Below are positions 10,461 through 21,000 of a DNA stretch of 64,000 bases, piece after piece. The DNA is from Chinchilla lanigera. Its lineage: Eukaryota > Chordata > Mammalia > Rodentia > Chinchillidae. Each line of letters begins with the position of its first letter. Position 1 is the first letter of the stretch. Both the position numbers and the translations under genes were made by a program. The stretch covers positions 12,366,270-12,430,269 of the forward strand of contig NW_004955466.1 of assembly GCF_000276665.1 (NCBI RefSeq), given 5' to 3'. Below the pieces are notes generated by a model, which saw only the letters and a program-made list of their open reading frames with translations, did no database searches and was not told the DNA's origin.

Positions 10461-11059
10461 AAGTATTTGCTGAGGAAAAGCAGCATGTTTTGTGCATGTG
10501 CAGATTTCATAGGCTGAGTTTGTCCTGCTTGAAAAAATTCTCATAACTACAAAGTGTTATCCAAGTGTTACACATATTTGCACACATACTGTCTAGTTTT
10601 ATGTATTTTATTATTTTGTGTTGTGAGCTCACTTTCAGTGAGGTATTACTGAAGGTCTTCTGTGGGACTTTCCATACAAAGAAATTTTGTATTTTTTTCC
10701 TGCCAAGTGCCTCAGGGATAGTTCCAGGCTGGACCACTTTTTAAATTAATTTATCTACTTAGGGGTTCCCTGACTACAGGTATAAATTCAAATTCTAAAT
10801 CTATGTGAGGATAGGCAGTAGCTGTGTTCTCAGAGGAGACCTTTCTTAAGGCAATCTCCTTTAGTTTCGCCCTGGGTAAGCAAGTGAAACACTCTCCCCC
10901 ACTCCCCCCAGCCTTTCATTATACGGGTGTAGTCCTTCAGTGCTCAAAGGAATATGGAAAAGCCTCCGTTCCAACTCCTATCCTCTGAGGGCCAAGTTCT
11001 AATCCCTGAATGACTGTAAAAACTAAAACCCACAGTTTATGGAAACAGCAACCTCCCCT

Positions 11060-13010
11060 ATTTTGCACAACTTCAATGAGGTAAAATTAAAGTATAATAA
11101 AATGCACATATTTTAAGAATAGAATTGGCCAAGCATGGTGGTGCACACCTGTAATCCCAGCACTCGGGAGGCTGAGGCAGGAGGATCATTGTGAGTTCGC
11201 GGTAGCCTGGGCTACATAGTTCAAGGCCAGCCTAAACTACACAGCGAGACCCTATCTTAAAAAAAAAAAAAAGAATTTGATCAGTTTTGATGTATGTTTT
11301 GACTTTGCGTAACCAATACAATCAATATAAAAATATTTCCATAACTCTCAGTAGTTTCTTTGAAATGCTTTGCAATCCCTTCTTCTATACTGTTCACCAG
11401 GCAACTAATGATGTTTCTGTCACCGTAGATTACATTTCCCAGATTTCTATATAAATGAAATTAGTGTGTGCTCCTTTTTGCCTAAATTTTCTGCTTATAA
11501 TGTTTAGATCTACCCATGTTTCACGCTTCAATAGTTTATTCCTTTATATTGTTAAGTTGTGTTCTTTTTTCTGGATATACAATCTGTCTGCTTGTTGATA
11601 GATATTTGGGTTATTTCCAGTTTAGGGCTATTACAAATAAAGCTACAGTGAATATTCGCATGCAGGTCTTTTTGTGGCCAACTGTCTTTGTTTCTCTTGG
11701 GTAAATACTTAGGACTGAAATACCCAGGTCTTATCAAAGTAGTATTTTTAACTTTTTTAAGGAACTGCAAAAATATTCCCAACTGATTGCACCACTTTAC
11801 AGTACTACCAGCAGCGTATGAAGGTTTTGGTTGTCAGAACTCAATGTGCTCAGTCTCTTAGGCCAGTCTGACCAATGCACAGTGACATTTCCTTGAGGAC
11901 TAATGACATCGAGCGTTTTTCCATGTACTTACTGGCCACCTGTTTTGTTTTTTGTTGGAAATTTCTATTGAGATACTTTGTTCATTTAGAAAATTAGATT
12001 GGTTTCTTATTAAATTATGAAAGTTCATTATAAATTTTCTGAAGACATACTGTGATAAATTGTGAATGTTTTTTTCCAGTCTGTGGTTTGCATTTTCATT
12101 TCTTAGTGGTGCATTATAAAGAGCAGCATTTTAAATTTTGTTCAGATCCCCATTTTCTGTTTTTCCTTTTGTTTGTGACTGTGGTGCTCTATCTAGGAAA
12201 TCTTTCACCAATCCAGTGTTGCAAAGATTTCATCCTATCCTTTGTCCTAAAAGTATTATGGCTTTTGGTTTACATACGTGTCAATTACCTATTTTGAGTT
12301 AATTCTTGTGTATGATGTGAGGTGAAGGCAGAGGTCCAGTATGTCCAAACAACCAGTTGGATAGGACTGTTTGTTGAAAGGACTTTCTCTTCTACATTGG
12401 CATCTTGTCAGAAAAGTCACCATACTCTCTGTATAAGGGTCTATTTCTGTGTCCTAATACGTTTACCTAGATGTTTATTTTTTCCCACTGATACCAAACC
12501 TTGATTTCTGTATTAATTGTTGAAGTCATTTCCTCCAAATCGGCTCTTTTCTTTTGCCTTTCCCTTATTCTTCATAACGCCTTTGATTATTCTAGGCCCT
12601 TTGTATTCCCGTATAAATTTTAGAATTTGGTGGTAAATTTCTGCCAGAAAAAACCCAGCCTGTTAAAATTTTTACCACTGTCCTATGGAGTAGAGTTCAC
12701 TGTAAGGATATTGTTATCTTACAGTAATGTGTCTTTAAATCCTGAAGTATGCTGTATTTTTCCATTTATTTAGGTCATCTTCAATTTTTTTTAGTAATAT
12801 TTTGTAGTTGTTTGATGTGAAGGTTTTAATGTCTTTTGATGGATTTATTCCTATGTATTTTATGATTTTTTGTTGATACTGTGAATAGAAATTTTTCAAA
12901 TTTCATTTTCCAGTGTTTATTGGTGATATGTAAAAGGACAATAATATTTGCATATTAATCTTGAGCCCAGCACCTCAGTAAATTCACTTATTAGCTCTAG
13001 TAATTGTTTT
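11060..13010 (-). mobile_element. LINE-1 fragment (3' UTR and end of ORF2), antisense
   Basis: The plus strand follows the reverse complement of the mammalian L1 3' half over ~1.8 kb: GGTAAAATTAAAGTATAATA near the 3' end; CACCAGGCAACTAATGATG; TTCTCTTGGGTAAATACTTA; CTTTGTCCTAAAAGTATTATG; TGAGTTAATTCTTGTGTATG; CCATTTATTTAGGTCATCTT; ATTTATTCCTATGTATTTTA. The reading frame is broken many times, so this is an old immobile copy. A B1 inserted at 11127-11271 splits its 3' end. Beyond ~13010 the match shifts to a different L1/HAL1-like sequence. Confidence 0.85.
11127..11271 (+). mobile_element. B1 SINE, sense, inserted in LINE-1
   Basis: GGCCAAGCATGGTGGTGCAC, CTGTAATCCCAGCACTCGGG, AGGCTGAGGCAGGAGGATCA, then a duplicated GCCTGGGCTACATAG / AAGGCCAGCCTAAACTACAC block and a short A tail. 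Flanked by AGAATT at 11121-11126 and 11272-11277. The internal near-duplication is a rodent B1 trait. Pol III box A/B-like motifs remain, but activity cannot be judged. Confidence 0.92.
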
Positions 13011-13620
13011 TTAGAAGTCATCTTTTGACACTATTTTAATGCCTTGGACATTTTGTTTACTTTTTTCAATTCCTTTGTGTTCTGCAGTTTGTGTAATTTC
13101 AGTTGATTTATCTTCCTTCTCATTTAATCCTTTTTTGTTATGCCAATCTACTTTTGAGTCTACCCAGTGAACATTTCTTATTTCAAATATTATATTTTTC
13201 AGTTCTAAAGCTTCCAAATGACTTTTTAAAAAGTTTTATTTCTCTGTTGAGAATTTTTCTTTTTATTTGAAATTTATTTTCTTTCTTCTTATGGGACATA
13301 GTTGTAGCTCCTTTATTTATTTTTTTGGTTTTTCTTCGGCACCGGGAATTGAACTCACGACCTTATGCTTGCCAGGCAGGCGCTGTGCCACTGAGCTAAA
13401 TCCCCAGCTCCCTGTAGCTCCTTTAAAGTCTGGTAATTTCAACATTAAGGACATTTGAGAATGGTGTGTCTGTTGATTATTTTTCCCTTGAGAATTAATC
13501 ACACTTTACTTTTTATTCCATTTAGTCTTTAAGGAATTACAGGTTGTATTGTCATGGACACTATCAGTGCTGCATTGGACTGGTTTTGAGTCCTTTTTTA
13601 ATTTTTAGGAGCACATTCGT
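13011..13620 (-). mobile_element. L1/HAL1-like LINE remnant, antisense
   Basis: CAGTTCTAAAGCTTCCAAATG, TTATTTCTCTGTTGAGAATT, CTTTAAAGTCTGGTAATTTC and GTGTCTGTTGATTATTTTTC resemble, in order, the reverse complement of HAL1/old L1 sequence as remembered. It is split by the ID SINE at 13316-13412. The right boundary is uncertain; related sequence may continue to ~14300. Confidence 0.5.
13316..13412 (-). mobile_element. ID SINE, full-length, antisense
   Basis: T-rich tail then GGCACCGGGAATTGAACTCA, CGACCTTATGCTTGCCAGGC, AGGCGCTGTGCCACTGAGCT, AAATCCCCAGCTCC. Exact 13-bp target-site duplication TGTAGCTCCTTTA at 13303-13315 and 13413-13425. The intact duplication argues for a recent insertion into the older LINE remnant. 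Confidence 0.95.
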
Positions 13621-14430
13621 GTGTTGGCTTAGTAGGCAGTCAGCCCGTTTGGGCTGTGACCCTACATTCTGCCACTCTCTGACAGCAGTGGCTGAAATGC
13701 GGCTTTGGATCTGTCCCGCACCACAGAGCTCAGCGCCAGCCTGAGCCTCCTGTGGGTGGCTATCTCGGAGCTGTTGCTGTGTTGGTGTGTGCCCGTCTCT
13801 GCGTTCCTTGGCTCATATGTAGACAGAGCTGGAGCCTAAGCTTCACACACAGGATTAGGAAGCAACTTCTCCAGATCTTTACCCTCTGGAATTTCTCCCA
13901 CTCACTGCACTCCAGCGGGGCAACATTTCCTGGCTCATCCTGCCAGAAGGACATGTTTGTATTGGAATTTCAGCTGCAGATAAAGCCACATGGCTCTAAA
14001 ACTGGACACTGACCCCAGGGTAAAGCTGCATGAAGGGGAAAAGAACCTCTTCCATTTCCCTCTAATCCATGTGCTTTTGCTTACTGTCACAATCCTCAGG
14101 TAGCCACCACCTCCAACTTTGTTCGAGTCCTTAGTGGTCAGCAGTGGGAGGGAGAGGTTATGGAGGACTCACTGTCCTGGCAGAACCACAGCACCACTGA
14201 CCCATTTATTTTCCATATGGGTAGAATTCAAAGACCCTGTGGAATCCTGCAGAAGAACCAGTCGTGTCCTTCTCCCAAATCCTCACCCCGACCACTAGGG
14301 AAAACACACAGGCTTTCTGTGTTCTGGTTTTAAAGTCTGATGTAAAAGTCCTTCAAAGTACAGAACTCCATCAGTGTTGAAGAGGGCATGCAGGATTAGC
14401 ACACTAATGTTTTACTTTTTTCTAGGTGCA
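13621..14430. other. Intergenic sequence without a recognised gene
   Basis: GC-moderate sequence, possibly a continuation of the antisense LINE remnant. Open frames of 66-86 codons on the plus strand are not related to any family I recognise. Confidence 0.4.
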
Positions 14431-14443
14431 GATCTTTCATTTT

Positions 14444-14506
14444 TTTTTTTTTTTTTTTGGTTTTTCTCCGGTACCGGGAATCGAACTCATGACCTTGCGC
14501 TTGCCA
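14444..14506 (-). mobile_element. 5'-truncated ID SINE with perfect target-site duplication
   Basis: Only the 3' half of the element is present: T-run, GGTTTTTCTCCGGTACCGGG, AATCGAACTCATGACCTTGC, GCTTGCC. It is bounded by an identical 14-bp duplication AGATCTTTCATTTT (14430-14443 and 14507-14520). The truncation at the GCTTGCC position is therefore a product of incomplete reverse transcription, not a later deletion. Confidence 0.93.
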
Positions 14507-14520
14507 AGATCTTTCATTTT

Positions 14521-16980
14521 GATGGTGATCTTTATGAAGACTGGAAAAAATTTTTTGATGATGGAAGAGGGCTATGTAATTATTTAAATACAAGTCTTTC
14601 TTTGGGGGTGAAGAAAAATATACTTTTTACACATGTGTGTATTGCCTGCAAGGTGGGGTAAGAGTTGCTTTTGTTTCGTGGAATCATTTTGTTTGGCTTG
14701 AGACTTACCACTCTTATTTACCTGATCATTGTATCTCTAACTGTAATACAAATACAGCATACAATTATGCCTTTGAAATGGTTATTTACTCCTTGGTCTA
14801 CAGTGGGATTTTTGGACCTGTAACAAGGTATCTGTTAAACATAAGGACTAACAGCATGGAGTCCAAAGCTGATTCAGAGAATTATTTTAATTTGAGAACC
14901 ATTGCCCAGGTAAATAACAGCTGCTTTGAAATCATTATAGCTGAAGTAGTCAATGAATAACTTACTTTTATACTTAACCATAACAGATAATTATTTCAGG
15001 GCTACCAAAGTATAAAACACATTTTAAATATGAGGTGTGATTGAAAAATATGGTGTGTTTAAGTTTAAAAATTATTGCAGTAAAAGACGCTTTACCATTA
15101 GTCACCCCTCAAAATACTCTCCCTGTCTTAGAACACACTTATCCCATTGTTCTTGCCACTTTCTGAAGCAGTCGTGGAAGACCTCTTTTGTGTGTGTTTA
15201 GCTGTGCTGTCATGACTGCCTTGATGTCCTAAATCCATTCACATATTTGCCTTTCCTGGAAATTTTGCCTTTGGAGAACAGCCAGAAGTTGCAAGGTGGG
15301 AGATTTGGTGACTAAGGCTGGCATGACACACACTAATCCCTGTGTGAGCCTGCTTCTCCATTGGCTGTCACATGGCAGCAGTGTTCACCATATTTTTGAT
15401 CATGCCTTGTGAACACACAGAGGAGGACTTCAGAACTGCTTTAGAAAGTGGTGAGAATGATAAGCTAAGTGTATGTGAAGCACGGTGGAGTATTTTGAAG
15501 GGGTTAATGGCAATGTGTCTTTTACTGTGGCAAGTTACAAATATTCACTATATTTTTCAATCACCTCTTGTATACTAGTTTTTTATACTGTACAAGGAAT
15601 ATTGTAAGTAAATACTTGGGGGAGTATGATTGGGGGTTGGGGAGACTAAAGAGTTTCATAGGGAAGCTGGTTAATGATGGAAAAAATAAAAATGATCAGA
15701 GTATGATTTTGGTTTTTGTAATCCTAACATTTACTTGTCAGTCTTAAGCAACATGATTAAGCCTTTGGCCTTGAACAGGGAATCTTCAAGAGCAACTTTT
15801 TCCCTTGAGATTTTCTTTTTAAATGTATATTCCTTCGTACAAAGAGGCTATTTATACATTTCTAACTTTCTGGCATTTTGCTCTGAATATAGTACCCTGC
15901 TCTGAACCAGGAAATGTATAGGTATACATTTTTAGGACTGAGGAAAGCTTTCTTGAAAGCTGAAAACAATCTTCCATTATTATACACATGCATACACATG
16001 TGTGTATTATAGAAAGTGAAAAATCACAATAAAAATAAGAATGTAGAAATAATTTTTATTATTCAGAAACAATTCCTGCAGCTGTTGTTTATTCTTGCTG
16101 ATCCCCTTCCAAGTATGTGTATATCTATTTCTATACTGAGAGTAAGGTCACATGTGCTACGTTACCATTTACTCCTTTTATCTTACATTTTTGCAGTGCT
16201 CAAACCCAGAGCACACTAGGCAATGGCTCTTCTTTGAGCTGCTTCCTTAGCCTGTCCATTTGCTCCTTAAAATCTTTTCATATGTATTTTCATCTTATCT
16301 AATACTCACTCTACAACATTTCCCCAATCGTAGAGCTTTAAAAAGCTTAACAATGTAAATTTTAAAAAATAATGCAGAAAATTAAATGTCACATTTAATT
16401 TCATTGACAATTAAAGATGTTATTGTGAATATTTCCTTGAACTGACTTGTTTCAGAGATTTCGTTGGAGGTCAGGCAGGATTTAAGAATTGGTATTCATA
16501 ATCGTGGTTAGTCTGTCTTAAAAATTTGTTCCTTATTGTGGCTATAAGCATAGCAAAGTTACAGATGGGCTGCTTATGCTTTGGGAGATTCAGGGTACCC
16601 ATTCTATCAGAAAGTTCCTAATAGAATAAGATGAAATAGGAACAAAAATGAATATGTGAGGGATGTAATAGTCTTTGTATTTGTAGCTTTACACTTTCTA
16701 TCCCTTCTCAGTAACATAGCAACTAGTACTGGGGGAGCCAGACCTTTGGGAATGGCCTAGGAAACTGCTGACCATTACAGTGCATCCCCTAAATGAGTTT
16801 TGCGTTTGTCCTCTAAAGGATATTCCAAGTCAGGGATTCTTTCCAAAGAGAAAAAACTAATCTAAGGGAGGAGCATTTTTCTCTGGAATTTTATCAACTG
16901 ATATTTAGAGGAAAGGAACATGGCTTGTTGCCCAAGAAGAAAATTTCTGGAAAACTAGTACTACGACACAGATAAACATG
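14521..16980. other. Intergenic sequence around the mariner remnant
   Basis: Outside 15032-15567 no gene or repeat family is recognised. AT-rich with short alternating runs such as ACATGCATACACATGTGTGT near 15985. The 107-codon plus-strand frame at 14637-14960 shows no known domain. Confidence 0.45.
15032..15567. mobile_element. Mariner-type DNA transposon remnants forming an inverted repeat
   Basis: Left end GAGGTGTGATTGAAAAATAT is mirrored by right end ATATTTTTCAATCACCTC. The homology extends inwards about 180 bp on each arm. The left arm read on the minus strand shows mariner-transposase-like pieces (SPNLPPCNFWLF, then TKEVFHDCFRKWQEQWDKC and GEYFEG), matching the end of the DD34D catalytic domain and the C-terminus; the last D is N here (PCNFW). 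The right arm, read on plus, carries a diverged copy of the same C-terminus (HTEEDFRTALES). Stops and frameshifts make both nonfunctional. Possible TA near each end. Could be two elements inserted in opposite orientation or one fold-back derivative. Confidence 0.7.
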
Positions 16981-17410
16981 CCAAATTTTCTTTTTGTCCC
17001 CCTACAGAACTTTTAAATATAAAAATAACCTAAAGCCTATACATTAAATGCAGTTTAACAAAGAGAAGAGAAGAGAAGTCATCATTACTTTAACTTCCTA
17101 ACCTAAAAGTCATTAGCATTTTGGTGTGATTCTTCAAAGTGTTTTTATGCATATGCCATAGTTGCTATCAGAATAAATATATACTACATTATATAAACTG
17201 TACATACACATACGTATTGTGTATGTATAGATACACACATATTAGTACATACACTATATATTATAAATACATGAATACACATGCTTAACATTAGTCAAAG
17301 GTTTTCTCAGATAACTATAGTCTTTCTAATCAGTATTGTGGAATGGCTATATAATATTTTCCTGAGGTATTTAGCCATTTGTGTCTGGATGGAAGGGTAT
17401 TTTGTTTCTA
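16980..17410 (-). repeat. Possible old L1M-type LINE fragment with AT-rich microsatellite-like core
   Basis: GTCATTAGCATTTTGGTGTG and later ATTGTGGAATGGCTATATAA resemble spaced pieces of an old L1M 3' region. Between them 17190-17290 is dominated by TACACA/TATATA-type steps. Family assignment is tentative. Confidence 0.35.
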
Positions 17411-17934
17411 TTAGGACCCAGTGTGCTCCAGCCCACCCACCGACAGCCGGAGTAGATCTGTGCAGGCTGCTGGCTTCCTTCTCCATCCGCTCTCAGGGCA
17501 TCTCTCCAGGGTCCACATTCTGGAATGTTTACTGGCGGGGCCTGATCTCAGAGGCCAGGCTTCATTTTGGCTCTCTTGCTCTCCTCTACCCTGACATACT
17601 TGACACTTTGAACTCCTAAGTCTGTCTTGCCAGGAATTTGGACATAACTTCTCCCTTTTTCTCTGACTTTCCCCAGCCCTGTCTGCCTCTTCCCTGCTAG
17701 CCCTGGGTTTACAGATCTCAGCTAGGGCCAGGTTTCTAGGCCTTCACCCACCTCTGGGTAAAAGTGGAGGTGGCAGGGGAAGGTCACTAAACCTGCAGTT
17801 TTTACTTATCATAAACAGCACTAACTGAACAAATTTTTTTGGATAAAATTTCCCCTCTATAGTTAGGATTTTCTTAGGATAGAACTTCAGAAATGGAATT
17901 ACTGAATTAAAAAGTATGTCTGTTTTCCAAGAAG

Positions 17935-18080
17935 TTAATATTTATTGGCAGCTGAGGGTAGTTACTGTCCCTTAGCACTTCTGAGACGTTATCTCATTTG
18001 CCCCTCGCAGCAGTCCTGTCCACGCTCCCATCGACGGTGAGGACACGGAGGCGCAGCAGGTGTGGGTTCCTCGAGGTTCA
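17935..18080 (+). repeat. MIR-like ancient SINE
   Basis: CACTTCTGAGACGTTATCTC followed by AGGACACGGAGGCGCAGCAG matches the MIR layout (threshold-of-tissue block, then the GAGGAAACTGAGGC-like block) in plus orientation, with substitutions at many CpG-prone positions. Confidence 0.5.
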
Positions 18081-21000
18081 TCTTGAGAGCTGTCGTCCTG
18101 GGTCATTGTGATGTAAGAGGCACAGGTTTTGTTAATGTGTTTACTCAGTTTTTCTTTGGGAGGGGCTATGGTAACAGGAGAGGTTGACTGAAATAATTTT
18201 ATTTCTTTTAAAAAGCAGTTCTGATTTTTTTTAACCATTAGTTGTACAAGTCGGTGTTGAGCCACAGGATAAGCAGGAGGGCTCTTGCTGACAGCTGTCA
18301 GGGTTTGCCCCTGCCTTACGTAGTGCTGTTAGGAGCCAGGAGGATGTGGAGCTGGAAATTGCCTCACACGGGAGGAGAGGCCTTGGCCCTTGCCTTCCCT
18401 GCTGCACCTCTGCAGCTGGGACAGTGCTCACTTGGAGTTAAGGGTCAGGACGTGCTGTAGGATGAATGAAAACGCGATCACCATCTGTTACCAGTTAGGA
18501 TGTGTTTCAGGCATGAGGGACAGAAACCCTGAAAATAATAGCAGCTTCACGTGAGTGGAAGTTTGTTTCTGACATAAGGTAGATCTAGAGCACAGCAAGC
18601 TGGTTGTTGGGGGAAGCGTCCTGATGTCTTCCTGTCTCATTGCTCTGTGCTCCCTGGCACATGGCTTTTCTGGGTCTCCAGTGACTGCCAGAGCTCTGGG
18701 AAGGTGGAGAGGACAGGAACGTGCCTTGCTGTCAGGGTGCTTCCTGGTGCTGCTCACACCCTCCCGCAAGGTCAGCCGGCAGAACCAGCTGCAGGAAGGC
18801 TAGAAAAGGAGGACATGTGGGGCAAAAGGGGACATGCGGGGGTGACCATGTGTCCCAGGTAGGTTGGGGGTCCTGGTACTGTGGAAGAAGATCCTGTCTG
18901 GGGATATCCAGCGGGATCCTTGGTAGTGTGCTGAAGTCCACTTAGGAATTAAAACTACTCACACATTAAATTTTAAATAACCACATAAAGCTGTGTATTA
19001 TTCCAAACAACTGATTCATACATGTGATATGAAGCCCAGGGAGAGAGTTCCCCCTTATCAAAAGCAGGTTGACTGACTGAGTGACTAACAAGAAGCATCA
19101 CGTTGGAGGGGGTGACTCTGAACACCTGGAGGGAAGTAGGGGGAACCGGAGACAGCTCGAGGGGAGCAGATGTTTGTGTCAGGTGAAGTGGTAAAAATAG
19201 AAAAATATATACTGTGATGTTATGAATAAAATTCTGTTTGCTTTTGGTCATCACGAAAAGGTCATAGTAATAGTTTTGAAAGCAATATATTTTATTTAAG
19301 GGTAGCTTTACTGCCTTTAAACAAATCTTTAAAGCTGTTTTCCTTGGATACCCCCTAATTAGTGGTTCTTCAAGGCCTCCGTTTTCTGCATCAGGCTCTT
19401 GCAGTGATGGAGATTTCCCTCCGAGTGGGGAATACAGGGCCTCTCTTCTACAACTGCTTCTGTGGGGCCCCTAACATAACGGGAACTGTGTGAAAACTTG
19501 CTTTACATTTTTAGAGGCTGGATTTCTTTCTCTTTGCTTACTATTTTAAAATTTACTCACATGGTACATATTCCGTTAAAGAATTAGAAAATAAGGGTGA
19601 AAAGCCCAGTAACCCAACTCCAGAGCGGATCCTCATTAGTCTTTCAATGTTAGCCCTTCCAGACTTTTTAATCCCTTTTGATAAATAGTCATGTTAGTGT
19701 TCATTAAAAAAACACTGTCAAATCAACATTTATAGTCTTTATTTTTAAGTGTAGTAGTGTATGATCTTGTGAGGGATCAGAAAATATAACCGCATCATTA
19801 TTTTGAATGGCTGTATAATATTTTGTTGGGAGGATGTGAAGGACTGATTCTCGAGGATATGGAATATATTTGTAGCAGTCCCTCCTCGGGAACTTTGGAA
19901 GACTGCTAATTCACAGGAGCTGAGTGGGAGCAGAAGGCTTGAAACAGGGTCATCAGAAAGGTTAGCTGCACTGTTGCCCCAGGCTGAGACACCGAATCTG
20001 ATACCTGGACAACTGGTGGCTCCCAAAGGAGGGTGTCTGGGGAGGGGGCTGTGAGCACTGTCAGAGTGGATCGCTATCGCCAACAGCCTGCGGCTCCCCC
20101 AGGAAGCCCAGGTGAGGGCCTCTTTGGAGGCGGATGGCTCTGGAGAAGTCACTTCAGGTCAGCTGGTGTTTTGCACACAGCCCCTCATCTGTGCCATGCT
20201 TGCCTCGTCTCTAGTTTGGGTTAGAGAGTAAGAGCTCTGTCAAATCGGGTGTAGTGTTTGACTTCTTTAGTTGCTGCCTCATTCCCTAGTTACCTCAGCC
20301 CTTCTTTCCCCAGCATTGCTGACATTCTGCTACCAAGATCTGATGCATATTGAAAGCAATTACTTCATGAGCTGGCTATGCCGAGTGCTTAAGTCTTCCC
20401 ACTGTGGAGCCTTTAGAAATAAAACTCAGATTAGGTAACAATGAAGGCAGGATAAGCGAGGACATTTTTTAACAGTGACATAATGACTTTTCTCAGTTAT
20501 TTCCCATTGTTTGAAGGGGATCATTATCTCTCTGTGAAACCACATCTGGCAGTGAGGTTGAAGGGAGTTTCTCAAGCACTGGTCCCTTACTTCTGAATGG
20601 TAAGAGCCCACCTGCCTCTTTCTAATGGGCTATGAGCCATCAGGACTGAATGGCTGCTGGGCACTGCAGGCCGCCCTGATGTTATGCATTAAAGGTACAC
20701 ATCTTATAACGTGAGAACTACATCTGACACAGATTCTGCTGCACAAGCAGCAGACTTGTTCTTTATTTAGGATAAATGACCTCAGGGATCACTGGCTTTT
20801 AAGTGTTATAAATTTTTATGACATTGTGAAAGAAATGGGGGCCATGGTAAACCACTTAGTATTATATTTCCATTTTCTGGATAATGGATTAGGTGTAGTG
20901 TTCCAGCAAATGTGAGTAGACTACAGAGAGGTGACTAGAAATAGAATAAGATACAGAATATGTACAAAAGTACTGTTCAGGAAAGACAAGCTAATGTTCC

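Larger units (their letters stand above)
7880..11060. other. Intergenic DNA downstream of DACT1, largely non-repetitive
   Basis: Apart from the two SINEs at 8456-8757 and a weak L1M-like fragment at about 10160-10460, no repeat family or gene is recognised. 8930-10100 in particular is free of recognisable repeats. The 97-codon open frame at 9002-9295 has no recognisable domain and no splice context. Confidence 0.6.
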
